This document shows, one piece after another, positions 21,861-32,880 of a stretch of 64,000 bases of DNA. The notes beneath the pieces were generated by a model. That model did no database searches. It saw nothing but the letters and a program-made list of their open reading frames with translations, and was not told the DNA's origin. The stretch lies in assembly GCA_001247695.2 (NCBI GenBank), contig LGRX02034735.1:1-64000 (forward strand). The letters are read 5' to 3'. The DNA is from Cymbomonas tetramitiformis (taxonomy: Eukaryota > Chlorophyta > Pyramimonadophyceae > Pyramimonadales > Pyramimonadaceae). A program made the position numbers and the translations under genes. Position 1 is the first letter of the stretch, and each line of letters opens with the position of its first letter.

Positions 21861-22168
21861 ACATTATTCTTAGGTTTATTTTCTTTGGACCGCTTAGCTA
21901 AAAACGACATCACATGTAGCATTAGGACAGGCGTGCCATAATCTGTACACATCAGGGGGCTGGCACTTCGTTTATTCCACAGAGAGATAAAGGACATGAG
22001 GTGGTACGTCATTATAAGTGGGCCTTCAGTGTTATTTCTTCGGTATTTGTTGTATATCAGGCGACCTCGAAAGTCCATCGACGGGCCTGTATCATGCATT
22101 ACACTTTCAGTTCCAGACTGCTTTTTCATCTCAGCTGGACAGACCATGTTAAGTTTTCTGCAAGCCAT
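21861..22168 (-). pseudogene. LINE polyprotein segment, function unknown
   Basis: The minus frame MACRKLNMVCPAEMKKQ ... NNVPGP continues into the segment at 20890-21235 after removal of the hAT MITE. No domain recognised. Its 5' side merges into the 21 bp repeat array. Confidence 0.45.
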
Positions 22169-22740
22169 ATTAGTTTAACTGTGAACCGCATTATTTTCCC
22201 TGCGGGCTGTATTAAGTTATCTACATGCAGTATAAAGTTAGCAGTGAACCGAATTAAGTTGGTTGCAAGTCGTATTAAGTTATCCGCGGACCGTATTAAG
22301 TTATTAGTGAACCGCGTTAAGTTATCTGCACACCGTGATAAGTTTACTGCTGACCGTATTAAGAAGACCGCGTACCACTTTAAGTTATCTAAGTGTTGTG
22401 TAAAGTTATCTGCAGGCCACGTTAAGTTATCTGCAGACCGTGGCGAGTCTACTGTAGGCCGTGTTAAGTTATCTGCGTGCAGTTTTAGGTTGTCTGCGGT
22501 CCGAGCAGACTGTCGTATCAAGATTACAAACTTGTGAGTTAAGTTTACAAGAATGTGTAGTTAGTTATCAGTCTGGCATATGTTATCAGACTGCTGTGTT
22601 AAGTTAGCACACATGTGTGTTAAATTGACATATTGTTGTCTTAAGTTAACAGACTTCCGCGTTCGGTTTGAAGACTGTTTTCTTAAGTTATCAGAGGTGT
22701 ATATTATGCTGACAGACTGTTTTGTCACACCAACAAACCG
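22150..22740 (-). repeat. 21 bp minisatellite encoding a heptad repeat in the LINE ORF
   Basis: About 28 diverged copies of a 21 bp unit (plus-strand core TTAAGTTATCTGCGGACCGT). On the minus strand it reads as seven-residue units such as NLIRSAD, NLIRLAT, NLTQQSD, NLTHMCA. Copies differ but keep length 21, so the frame is kept through most of the array. Asn at one position and Leu/Ile at two others recur as in a heptad coiled coil. Confidence 0.85.
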
Positions 22741-23069
22741 GCATTTATTGTTGTCATTATTAAAACTAGTTAAGTTGACAGACTGCTTAGTGACTTCTAT
22801 ATATCTGTTTGAGAAGTTTACCATGCAGTTTACTTTCCGGGTGTTTAGACAACTAGACAGGTCATTGTTTTGTGCATGTTTTGTCTTAGTGGGTGAAAGC
22901 ATAAGTTTCAAGCCGGCAAAGGGAGAAAGGGAGTTTGAGATTTTATTTTCCGTGAGACAGGAACTAAACTGCCCAGGTGTTTAACTACTGTATATCTGTG
23001 ACTTTATTGTTAAGCGGTTTAGTCCTATGCTCTGGATTGAGTTGAGCTTTGAAGTAATTATTCACAGTC

Positions 23070-23310
23070 AGGATGAGAAAGTTAGAGGATTAAGCAAAGT
23101 TAGAGAATTAAGCAAAGTAAAAAGAATATTGTCAGTCCTGGCTTGTGGAAGTCGATTGTAAAGGAAGTCAGCATAAATTTGAACTGAGAGGTCAGCACTA
23201 GTAAGAACTGAAAGGTCAGTACTAAGGTGTACTGTAGGGTCAGCACTAAGCATGAACTGAGAGGTCAGCACACAAATGTACTGTGAGGTCAGCACTAAAA
23301 TGCTTGTGGT
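23070..23310 (-). repeat. ~24-27 bp repeat array, SADLSVH-type units
   Basis: On the minus strand, repeated TCAGTGCTGACCTCTCAGTT-like units encode ADLSVHL/TDLSVLT-type octads. The plus strand shows recurring GAGGTCAGCACTAA. It is adjacent to the 21 bp array and in the same coding direction, so it is part of the same low-complexity stretch of the LINE protein. Confidence 0.7.
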
Positions 23311-24047
23311 AAATTCTGTTTCTATTCAGGCTGTTAGACGGCAGGTAAGTGCTGCAATGAGAGATCACAGGTTTCGAGCAGCGGTGATTACGGATCAAAC
23401 TGCATATCCTGTAAGAGGCCAAATTTGTTCTGCAGTGCAGCACCTTCTGACCTGGCAACTTGTGCAAGCTCCTCCCTCCTGTCTCCTGAGGGCTTCTTGT
23501 GTTCACCAGGGCTCGGGGATGGCTTGATGTGGTCCAGGGGCCTCTTTTCCCTGCTGGATGTTTACAGTTGTTAGTGCACAGAGATTGTCTGTTAAAGTAA
23601 AGATGTAAAATGGCACAGAAAAGAGATGAAGAGAGGGAATTCTCACGGCTTTTTTTACCTTTCACGCAGGCTGAGCAGGTGCAATTTGGAGGGTGCCTCC
23701 CGTGGCGGTATGCGTTGCGTCTGCGCGGGATGAAGGTTCTGGCTGAGGTACTCTGTCCACTGCCTTCTTTCTCAAAGCCTGGTGGTCTGCTGGTGTCAGC
23801 AGGAATGCGGTGTTCCGCTTGCACTTTGAGCCGCAGAAGGGTCTTGAGGACCGTAGATCTTTGCCGGGCAGTTCCGGCTACTGTGTCCGTTTGCAGCTTT
23901 ACCAATGCAGTCACGGCAAATTAGTGCAGAGCACTTCTGGATGAAAGCTGTGCCTAACCCAGACCAGTGGTACTCAAGCGGCAGTGCATACATAGCGTGG
24001 GCTTTATTTGTTTTGTCGATCTTCACAGGCTCGGGATGACGTCTTAT
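23311..24047 (-). pseudogene. LINE ORF1 C-terminal part with zinc-knuckle-like motifs
   Basis: Minus-strand frames hold RRHPEPVKIDKTNKAHAMYA, then CRDCIGKAANGHSSRNC (C-x2-C-x8-H-x4-C, a stretched zinc-knuckle pattern), and after a frameshift CTCSACVKGKKS. Gag-like LINE ORF1 proteins end in such knuckles and coat element RNA. The segment is separated from the N-terminal part by the GTCCACTACCCGG element. Confidence 0.6.
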
Positions 24048-25468
24048 GTCCACTACCCGGCCTTAGGTACATCCGATGTACCTAACACCCCTTGGGCATT
24101 TTCATGCCTCAAACCATCGAAATCATCATCGGTGAGTTTGTGGCCGATATATGTTAGTAATCTAAAGACGTCCCTTGAGGGTATAAACTATATGGTATAT
24201 GGCATTTGTCACCTTACGGTGTATATGTGGTAGGCCGCGCGTGGGCAATTTTCAGATTTTTGCCATTTTTGAAAACTCGAAATTTTAGGTACATCCCTTA
24301 GGTACATCAACTTTAACCCCTAAACGGCGAACTGTTCCGATATCGGGACAGACACTCAAACTTGATTTCCTCAGCAACATGTATCGTACTTGGTGAGATT
24401 GTTACTTGAGGTCTAGGGTCAGAATTGGGGCTTCAACTGTCAAAACAACACGCGAGTCCATTAAAAGTTTCGTTGAAATGCACGTCGTTGATACTCAGTG
24501 TCATCCAATTTGAACGCCATCATGCAACCCGCCTTGAACGGACCTTTCCGACACTATTTTCAAAAATGCATTCAGGCAAGAATTTACGTAGTTATCGCGG
24601 GAAACGTGCAATTTTCAAATACCAAAAATTCCGTCCGCCGTTTAAAGCACCTACAGGGTAGGTAAACGAAGACTTTCGATGTAGGAAACTGTATGATGTT
24701 GTAGATATCCCTATGAACCAACTACTATCACTTGGGTTGCCACTTAAAGCTAATATAACGAATTTGTTTGATCACCAGTCGGATACAAAAATATACTGAC
24801 TGTTGTACTCATACTCATGCACTGACTGTTGTATGTTGTAGTGATATCTTTGTATCACTCCGTTGAAGTATTCAGCAACGCCAGACTTCACCCTTTCAGA
24901 CTCGTGTTTCCATTTCGAGTTGAAAGCAACAGCGTGAACTTTTACCTCACAGCCTTCGAGGAGCCTACCGTGCGCCTCCCTGCGACACGTCGCCTTCGCC
25001 ATATATAGAGCTCCAGAACTCACTCGAGGCCTATCTGTTTATCGATTACAAAACCCCGTGCTGCGTCAGTTCGCTTTAATTAAACAGCAAGCTATAATTA
25101 CGGGGGATATGGTATTTTTTAAAATACCTGCGGGTGTTTAATTGCAGATGGTTGGGCCCATGGTTGGGCCTAGTTTCTGAAAACCTTGCGCGAGGGTGTC
25201 GGCGGTCAAAAAACAGAACGGTTTGAAATGTTTTCTTTTTTCAAAACTCGCTTTTGAGTGATTTTGAATGCATAACCCGATAGATATCAGTCATGTGGGT
25301 GGCATGTGTGACATATTGAAATGTTCCCTATGGAGTCTTCTCGCCGTAGATTAGGTTCAAGCCGACATAACGATCGTTAATGGCATCGAAACCGCTGCTT
25401 TAGCTTAGGTACATCCCTATGTACCTAAGCCTCTTAGGTACATCCCCATGTACAACCGGGTAGTGGAC
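24048..25468. mobile_element. GTCCACTACCCGG-ended DNA element, copy A (1,421 bp)
   Basis: Inverted ends GTCCACTACCCGG at 24048 and 25468. Just inside both ends and again internally (about 24289-24308) are palindromic clusters of GGTACATC / GATGTACC. There is no transposase frame. LINE ORF1 coding (RQIFALLKSGLG | RRHPEP) flanks it. A second member of the family, copy B, sits at 28162-29246. No convincing TSD, so the superfamily is open. Confidence 0.8.
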
Positions 25469-26110
25469 ACCTAGCCCGCTCTTCAGGAGTGCAAAGATCT
25501 GCCTGACTAGTCTCACGCGCTTACCGCCTTTGCCCGTTTTGCTGCTGACAGAAAACGTTTGCTGAAAGGTAATTTCCTTGATGAATCGAGTGAAGGGTGA
25601 CGCTCGCACGTGTGAGATTATCTGCGGAAGGGCTGGCTGCTTTCCAGCCCTGAAGGCTCTGAATCCGAGAGTGATTGCCGTGAGCTTGCTGCTTTTGGGA
25701 GTCACAACATAGTTCCTGTCGTCAATTACAATCACGGCGTGTTCCACTAACGCTCTGGCTTCCGAGATCGAAGACACTCTTAAGTGCATAAAAGGAGTCG
25801 TACTGTTTTCGTATGTTTTACCTTCCACGCTGAAGACTGCGACACTGAGATGCTGCCTCAAGAGAATCCCTTTCAGTAGTTTCTCAGTTTCAGTGGTTTC
25901 ACGCTCAGTAAAAGGTCCCAGGAGTGTGCCCCCTAGGCGTTTGACTTTCACAGATGCCAGAAAGTCGTCGTTTTTAAGACCACCGTCCTCGTTGGCTGTG
26001 TCGTAGTCGTCGTTGTCCTGAAGATCCCTGTTCAGCTCTTCAAATTCCTCCGCTTCCTCAAGAGCTGAGAGGTCAAACTCGTCACCCTCTTCATAATTCT
26101 GCGCATCCAC
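25469..26110 (-). pseudogene. LINE ORF1 N-terminal part
   Basis: Minus frame starting MDAQNYEEGDEFD. An acidic N-terminus with a Glu-rich predicted helix (EEAEEFEELNRDLQDN) leads into a basic, Gag-like domain (FTERETTETEKLLKGIL ... FTRFIKEITFQQTF ... RQIFALLKSGLG), where copy A interrupts it. It presumably binds element RNA. The start was chosen as the first Met of the open frame; no upstream element coding is visible. Confidence 0.6.
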
Positions 26111-26468
26111 CTATGGGTTCCTTTTTGTGCAAAACAATTCCCCCTCCAATCCTATCCACTGTTAGTTGGGGCTTGAGAGAAAAGGTAATGTGCTTCATTT
26201 CAGCCGCGATTGTGCTTCTAATGCAGGCTATATCGCTGCGTCGTGGACTTAAAGTGTGAGTGTAATTTACAGGAATCCTTAATTGTATGGTTATCACGTC
26301 AACAAAGCGTGTGCTACTAAGGCAAGCTATGTCGTTTTTCTGTGGGTTTGAAATGCGAATGAAGTGTACAGAGAAGCTTAAGATTGTGATTACCTCGTCT
26401 GCAGTGCGAACTTCCTCAGGTGGATGTTCACGTTCAGGGTCCCCCTTTTCGTACAAACCAATTCCCCC
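26111..26468. other. Junction between the LINE 5' end and the Gag remnant
   Basis: Two copies of a C-rich 25 bp motif (core CAATTCCCCCTC) lie about 325 bp apart at 26128-26152 and 26448-26474. Between them is a degenerate ~105 bp duplication. In the minus sense the motif is purine-rich (GAGGGGGAATTG) and lies just after the Gag stop, so it may be a polypurine-type end. No gene. Confidence 0.4.
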
Positions 26469-28161
26469 TCACGGAGCCGGTGGGGCCCAGGGAATCTCGT
26501 CTCCGTGGTTAGAATAACCGTCGGAGTCGTTGTCATCGTCGATCACGGAAAGCTCAATCGGGTGGACTGAGCCGTGAGAAGGCTCAATCGAACACAAATT
26601 AAGGGAGGTGTCCTCGCACGCCGGTAAGACCTGGTCCATAAAAGTGACCCAGAATGGCTCCTCGAAAGGAGACCCGTGTGCAGCTGGGTCCGATGGCAAA
26701 ACAGGGTAGAGCCTAGTGTCGATCTCGTGATTGGCAGGTGGTGGCACATCGCACACCACCTGCGGCACAGACAAAGTGCCAAGGTGTAATGAGGGCTGCA
26801 CACCGGACGTGGCAGCACCACCGACCTGCGCAGCCGCAGCCGCAGACCGCAGACTGTCCAACACACCTCGTGCGTCGGCTAGGACATCCCCCATGCCGGT
26901 GTCCGAGGCACCACGGCTCAAGCCCGCGTAGTGTGCACGCAATCCGACATCGTGCCCTATCGGGTAGGTGAAGGGCTCTGGGTCGTCACGCACCAGTGGC
27001 TGGTCGTGCTGGTGGCACAGGTGAGCAAATCCCTTGTCGTTCTCGTCGTCGAAAGCCGTCTGGAAAGCCGAAACCACCTCGTCCAAGTCCATGGCGGCAT
27101 TACGAAGCTCCACATCACCCGAACCACACACCTCCGGGCAACGCCGGCTGTGTCATGAAAGTGTCCAGGGCACAGGGGGCACTCCTGAACGAAGGCCGAA
27201 GATGCAGAGTGGAAGGAAATGCACCGCGCCGCTCGCGTAGGACGCGATTGCGACCAATTTCCACCTCTGGCGAGCGGGGAGGCCGCAAAGCGGTGCTTCC
27301 ATCCCACTCGACGGTCACGCCCATGAAACTTCCCGTCGGGCCGACGGTTCCGCTCGTCACGCCATTTCGACGGCGGAAACTTGACACCACCGCCCCCATG
27401 CCGACGGGGAAAATCATCCCGTGGCGGCGGTGTGTCTCGCGCATGATCGCGCTCGTCATGACGAAGGGAGGCAAGAAGGGTAGAGGCCTCACCAACGATA
27501 CGAGCAAACTCCTCGAGGAAGTCCGAGATGTCACGCGGCTCCCCACCTGCGTAAGCCAACCCGAGAGACGTGTGCGTCGGGGTAGGCGCGTTCGCTTTGG
27601 GGCGGTTGGGAGGGCCATTATTAGGGTTTGCACACCACCAAACCTCGAGAACGTGCGTGTAGATCTCCTCGATGCCCACTTTCGCCAACTCAGTGTCCAG
27701 GCGAAGCGGGGCAATCACCTCCTTGTAGAACTTGGCATCCAGTGCCGCCAGAAGTTGTCTCTTGGCGGCCTCGTCGTCCAGAGAGCCGGCTCCGCTAGCC
27801 GCAATCGTCTTTAGACATTCATCAAATTGGGCCACTAAGGGCTCTGGATCGTCAGAGGATCCAAAAGAAATGCCTAAAAGCTCCTCGTGATGGCGGAGCG
27901 GCCGATGCCCAGGCGGCAGTAGCCGCTTGGTAACCTCTAGGAGTGCGCGCTTACCGTCGCGCGGAGAAATTCGAGCCGAAGCGTCAACCCACCTTCGAGC
28001 CGGAGAGTGGGGTGTCGTCAAGGAAACCAACGCACGAAGTAAAATTTCGTTGAAGATCGGGTGAACCTCCTTGGTGACGTCCACGAGGTCAAAGATGTCC
28101 TCGTTGGCGGTGCCCTTGTTGACAAACGAAGCCTCCAATGCAGTCACCAAAGAGTCCCAAT

Positions 28162-29246
28162 GTCCACTACCCGGTGGTACATGGGGATGTACCCAAGAGG
28201 GTCTGGGTACATAGGGATGTACCCAAGCTAAATCGACGGTATGGGGGCATAAATTTAACGGTTTGTCGTTACGAATCATCAATATAGCTAGCCAACATCA
28301 TCATGAACACGGGAATATGCCGTCACAAGCATCCTGGTAGGATATATATCATGTCAGGTGCATTCAAACCCATGCAAATCGCAACTTGGCTCCCAAAAAC
28401 ATTTTTCTAATTGTTTTTTTTACCACGGTTTATTGCGACTCGCCTTTTTCACAGTCTCGCATATCTTAGGGGGGGGATTCTTCACAAAGTGGAATACTTT
28501 TTAAGGTTTGTTACACCACAATATCTTATAACAATAATTTATTCTCGTCATGTTCGGCGTACCCTAGATCCCGAAGGTTAACTGCTTACTTGCCGCACGG
28601 CACGAGGTACCTTATCGGGTATGGGGACGAGTCGACGCGAGCGGTTGAAGGTGACCTGTGATATTGATTATTATGACAAAAAATATTTGTCAGCTCATTC
28701 TTTGGCAATCGTATTTGCGATAACATGCATTGCACATGTAAATATGCCTTCGTTCAATAGATCGATGGGTGGGAGTCATCACACATGTCCGCGAGCATTT
28801 TTTTAGGCGAAATCTAAAATCTGACATTGTTTTATGATGAGAAGTCTTGATGATGAAGTATGATAACTTGTGAGGTATGGGACCGACCCATGATAAAATA
28901 AGTGCTTTGAAGGGTCTATGTTAATGCCCTAATGAAACATCGACAAAATATGCAATTTTCATGTGCATAACCATGCATACAAATCGATGTACCCAAGCGA
29001 TGTACCCAAGAATTTAGAACTTGAGAATTTCGTCTTTCCTGGAAAATCACCTAGGCAACCGCCCCCAAAAACCCATGTCTATGACATGAATACCGCCAAA
29101 CATATATATGGTTCATACCCAAGATTGGTGTGTTATTGACAACCTATATCGGCCATATGGACACTTGAAATGTTTCGAGCTCGCCATGGCGTGCGGAACA
29201 AAGAGTGGCTTGGGTACATCGTGATGTACCCAAGACCGGGTAGTGG
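28162..29246. mobile_element. GTCCACTACCCGG-ended DNA element, copy B (1,085 bp)
   Basis: Ends match copy A (GTCCACTACCCGG left; one mismatch at the right end). The same GGTACAT/ATGTACCC palindromic clusters sit inside both ends and near 28990-29010. Internal sequence is laid out as in copy A read in reverse. No coding frame. Confidence 0.8.
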
Positions 29247-29408
29247 CCACCAAAGGAGTTGACGATGCGGTTCACTTCCGGAAAATGAAGACGCCTTGGT
29301 ACCTAAGGTGTTCTTCGTAACACGTTTCACAACGTCAATGTCCCAAGACGCGACTGTAAAACGGCGTTGCCACGTGTCTTGTCAGCAGCAGCAAGGGCAA
29401 CTTGCGCC

Positions 29409-29688
29409 CAGGGAAGATATCTTACCCCGATTGGCCGGCCCCGGGCCGAACTGAGTCGCCAAAATGAGGCCCGGGCCGAAGAGGGGCCGAAAGAGAAATT
29501 TCTTTGGGGCCGAACCAATTTGGCGCAAACTTCTAGAATTTTGATGAAAATTTTGCGATTTTACATTTTCCCCATACTTAAGATTAAAATTTTCGGGCAT
29601 TTTGTAATTTGGACCGGGCGGACCGAAGGCGGGCCGACAGAAAATTTGATTTGGGGCCGTACCAGCTCAACGGAAGATATCTTCCCTG
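29409..29688. mobile_element. hAT-type MITE (CAGGGAAGATATCTT family), copy 1
   Basis: A 280 bp element with inverted ends CAGGGAAGATATCTT. The 8 bp duplication is CTTGCGCC / CTTGCGCT (7 of 8). It is about 90 percent alike by eye to the copy at 56176-56468. It sits in the Gag remnant. Confidence 0.9.
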
Positions 29689-30328
29689 CTTGCGCTGACT
29701 GCGGAGTGCTCCTATAGAGAGCACCCACGTTTCTAGCAAAAATAGAATCTAGGCGCATCCTAGCGCCCACGCCCGGGGTTCCAACTGAAGATGAAGTCAT
29801 CAGAACAAATTCCTGTAGGAGGGGCGTTGGGGAAAAGGCGAGGTGCAAATTGTGGGGTGGCGAGCGCCGGCAATGCATTTACGGAGTGGGAGGTCGAAAG
29901 GGGTCGAACGAAACCAACGAAGTCGAAGATGCGGCGGCCAAGGAGATGCCGACAAGGGTGATCAAGCCCAGTCAAAAACAAATTCCAACGCAGACACTCG
30001 TAGGATAAGCCGAAAGTTCCAATCCAAAATCTCACCGTAATATCGCGCAAGCCGCACGCTCTAGATTTTCCAATTCAACACCTCGCGAGGCCCCAACGCC
30101 CCGCCAAGCGGAAAAACTTAGCCAATCATGGCAAAGTCAGCAGTGATAAAAGCGGGGTGATACCCCATAACCTGTGAGATATATTGTACCGCAATATATC
30201 GGGTGGTCACTGAATAATTATCATACAAGTGTCAACTGATTATAAAGATAAACGAATATATAATGCATCTGTGACCTAGGTATCTGTCACCAAGTACTGT
30301 ACGAGTACTGGTACAGTCGAACGGAGTC

Positions 30329-30793
30329 ATGCAAGTTATGACCTACGGTGCACTGAATCCAGCAGAAACTGAAGCCCGGCGCACCAGAACAAGAGTCGCG
30401 GAGGCCCGCGATGACGTGAGTGTGAAGGTTGCACGAGGAAACACTTTTGCAAGGCTGTCGGGGGGAGATCCTAATCACCCCTACTATTTGGTGAAGGCGT
30501 TGAGCGAGGTGAAGCAGGTGATCAACGCGGATGGGATGCGAGACGACTACTACTCGCCTGGTGGGGAGGGCGTAAATGCTACACCGGGGGAATTTGTCGT
30601 TGAAGGCCGATTCTATGAGTGGGCGGATGAGGGAAGCTGCGAGGAGTACTACATAGACACATCCAAGAAATGCCTGACATATTCGCATCATGTCGTGTGT
30701 GTGGAAGTGACAATGACCAGACGCAAATACCGCGGTAAGGAGTTTTATAGGCTGTCCGATGCTGAGCACCAGCGCATCCTAGGGTTGTTGTGA
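30329..30793 (+). CDS. Unidentified 154-codon frame, possibly transposon-derived
   Basis: Starts MQVMTYGALNPAETEAR and ends LSDAEHQRILGLL before TGA. Composition is protein-like (NPYYLV-type hydrophobic blocks, a DDYYSPGGEG loop, charged C-terminus). A PYYLVK block resembles HYLVKR in the fragment at 34219-34850, so both could derive from one repeat family. I recognise no domain. Its neighbours are all repeats. Confidence 0.35.
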   Translation: MQVMTYGALNPAETEARRTRTRVAEARDDVSVKVARGNTFARLSGGDPNHPYYLVKALSEVKQVINADGMRDDYYSPGGEGVNATPGEFVVEGRFYEWADEGSCEEYYIDTSKKCLTYSHHVVCVEVTMTRRKYRGKEFYRLSDAEHQRILGLL

Positions 30794-30849
30794 AGAAGTA
30801 TAACTATCACAGCAGGATAGATCACTAGAATCTTAGAACCCAAAGAACG

Positions 30850-31830
30850 CCATGCTGAATAGCATTTAGTCTCGGCGTGTTGTGCATAACGCCCAACAAG
30901 GCCCACGCAAAATATGCCAAAATAACAAGGATTTCGTAATCGATTTGGGTAAATTTCAAATTGCGATTCCCATCAGGAGTGCTTAGGTGATATGTGAAAA
31001 CCCTCATTTCCACGATTGTGTGCACTCCACACGCGCGGAGTGGCGTAGAACGCCAAAACAGGCCCGCGACAGACCGTAACAGGCAAAAAAATCGATTTCT
31101 GTTGAAATTTGAGCCCAAAAAATATTTTTTCACAAAATTTCAAATTGCGATTCCCATCAGGAGTGCATAGGTGATATATGAAAACCCTCATTTCCACGAA
31201 TATGTGCACTCCACACGCGCGGAGTGGCGTAGATAGAACGCCAAAACAGGCCCGCGACACGGGCCGAAACAGGCAAAAAAATCGATTTCTGTTGGGATTT
31301 GGGCCAAAAAAATGTTTTATCACAAAATTTCAATTTGCGATTCCCATCAGGAGTGCTTAGGTGATATGTGAAAACCCTTATTTCCACGAATATGTGCACT
31401 CCGCGCGTGCGGAGTGGCGTAGAACGCCACAACAGGCCCGCGACAGGCCGAAACAGGCAAAAAATCGATTTCTGTTGGGATTTGGGCCCAAAAAATATTT
31501 TTTTCAAAATTTCAAATTGCGATTCTCATCAGGAGTGCTTAGATGATATGTGAAAACCCTCATTTCCACGAATATGTGCACTCCGCACGCGCGGAGTGGC
31601 GTAGAACGCCAAAACAGGCTTGCGACAGGCCGAACGCAGGCAAAAAACGCGATTTTCGGCCGATTTGGGCCCAAAAAATATTTTTGTTCCCGAAAAATAT
31701 GTGAAACCCCTCAATTCCACGAATCGCTGCACTCCTCACCCGCGTAATGGTGTAGAACGCCAAAACAAGCTAAAAACAACGGTTTTTTTTGGCGATTTCA
31801 CCCTGAAAAAATATTTTTGGGATTTTTTTC
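30850..31830 (-). repeat. ~185 bp satellite-like tandem array, 4-5 units
   Basis: The marker GCGATTCYCATCAGGAGTGC recurs at 30963, 31147, 31337 and 31519 (spacings 184, 190, 182). A fifth decayed unit runs to about 31830. Each unit contains an inverted TGCACTCC...GGAGTG pair and TTTTGGGCCCAAA-like runs. Overlapping open frames on both strands are by-products of the repeat. Confidence 0.9.
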
Positions 31831-32120
31831 GCAATGTCCTTAGAATTCATGCGATTCCACTGCGATCGCATGAATATATAGCGATTCCATGGATATCATC
31901 GATTATAGATTTCGGCCATCTCACTCGTGCGACCGCTCGGGGGTCAAAGTCTCTCCCTCCGCGACACCACCTCCTCCCCCGAAGGAGAGAGGTGGCCGAC
32001 AAGGAAACAATGTCAATTAGGCCTGCCGGCCATCCCACATCTGAAACCCTATTGAGCCTTTTTCAGCTCAGCTAGATCGGCATCCGCCCGCGCTGATCTC
32101 AAATGCAGGGAGGCGGCAAC
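31831..32120. other. Spacer; nothing recognised
   Basis: Short GCGATTCCATG palindromic pieces near 31850-31900, otherwise no structure or frame I can support. Confidence 0.4.
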
Positions 32121-32880
32121 TCAGTGCCACCTACTGTGAATTTCTAATCTGCTTGCTCGCTGGCAAGCTGCGTGCGGAGTCCAGATTGGACCCTCGGTTA
32201 GAGCAGGCCAATAATCGTCGTCATCATCACTGCCGCCCGCAATCATGGCGAGGGTGGGGTTGACCGGCTCATCGTCGTCGGTCGGTAGAAAGCTAATCGG
32301 CCGGCTCCAACTCCGTGAGCGGGTCCAGAGGGTCATGGAGAGCATCTTCCAGAGCACGCGGGCGGAAGGTGAATGCCGCCGGCTGATGCGGCCCGTCTGC
32401 AGCCGACGGAGAATCATGCGGTGGGATCGGTCTGGGCAGAGGTACCTTCGCAGTCGGAGGGGCCCGACCAGTGGAAAATGCAGACGCACACACCCATGGG
32501 CAGAGGCCGTTGGTGTCAGGGTGGACGTCGGCGAGACCCCACATCCTGTGGCACACCAAACACGGGCGACCACTGCCTTCCCAAGCACGGTAGGGGCCAG
32601 TGCGTGGTGTCCTGCCATTCCCCGCGACCGCCTTCTGGATAGGGCGGGGCTTTAAGGCATAAGCCCTAGCACCACCAGACGGCTGTCGGGTCCACCCATC
32701 ACCACCCGGGTCCGGCATGGGAGGCGGGGCAAGGCGGGCAAGGCGGCTCGCGCCCTCATGCTGCCAGACGCGCCGGACGCGTAGGGCCACGTTGTCAAAG
32801 GACGGGGCGACAGTGTTGGTGTTGAGGTCCTCAATGATGTTCTGGTAGAACTTCCCTCGGTCTCGTAGTAGATGCTACTT
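32121..32880 (-). pseudogene. Second Gag fragment with zinc-knuckle region
   Basis: Minus-strand frames read FYQNIIEDLNTNTVAPSF and NVALRVRRVWQHEGAS, then a Pro/Arg-rich linker, then PCLVCHRMWGLADVHPDTNGLCPW (zinc-knuckle-like, C-x2-C ... H ... C). An acidic tail (PTDDDEPVNP ... GGSDDDDDYWPAL) stops at 32121. At least one frameshift. It resembles the C-terminal half of plant-type Gag proteins; no protease or pol follows. Confidence 0.6.

Larger units (their letters stand above)
8743..26110 (-). mobile_element. Large non-LTR retrotransposon (LINE), Dualen/RandI-like, nested and decayed
   Basis: Continuous minus-strand coding homology from an ORF1 start at 26110 to a stop at 8743. Domain order is ORF1 with zinc knuckle, repeat-encoded heptads, C48-type cysteine protease, APE endonuclease, RT, RNase H, CCHC-like finger, and NPPF-type C-terminal domain. 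Four DNA transposons (12964-14023, 18740-20737, 21236-21852, 24048-25468) interrupt it. For two of them, removing the insert plus one TSD restores the reading frame. Net length without inserts is about 12 kb, very long for a LINE. Several frameshifts and stops make it inactive. The combination APE + RT + RNase H + cysteine protease is, as I recall, the hallmark of Dualen from Chlamydomonas. I did not find the restriction-like endonuclease of that family. Confidence 0.88.
26469..30060 (-). pseudogene. Retrotransposon Gag remnant, interrupted twice
   Basis: Minus-strand Gag-like coding. An N-terminal part (TGLDHPCRHL ... LDSIFARNVGALYRSTPQSAQ) precedes the MITE at 29409-29688. Then VALAAADKTRGNAVLQSRLG and FPEVNRIVNSFG lead to copy B. 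Beyond it, HWDSLVTALEASFVNKGTA ... LLPPGHRPLRHHEELLG ... DEAAKRQLLAALDAKFY ... EEIYTHVLEVWW reads as a typical plant Gag helical region, followed by an Arg/Gly-rich stretch and a cysteine-poor zinc-knuckle relic. After a frameshift near 27130 the acidic C-terminus ends at a stop at 26469. Removing the MITE plus TSD (288 bp) restores the frame. No pol domain is attached. Confidence 0.7.

Noticed and set aside
26996..27814. 272-codon plus-strand Arg/Pro-rich frame
   Set aside because: Antisense shadow of the Gag remnant.
30825..31763. Similar open frames on both strands repeated every ~185 bp
   Set aside because: They follow the satellite unit; no domain and frames shift between units.
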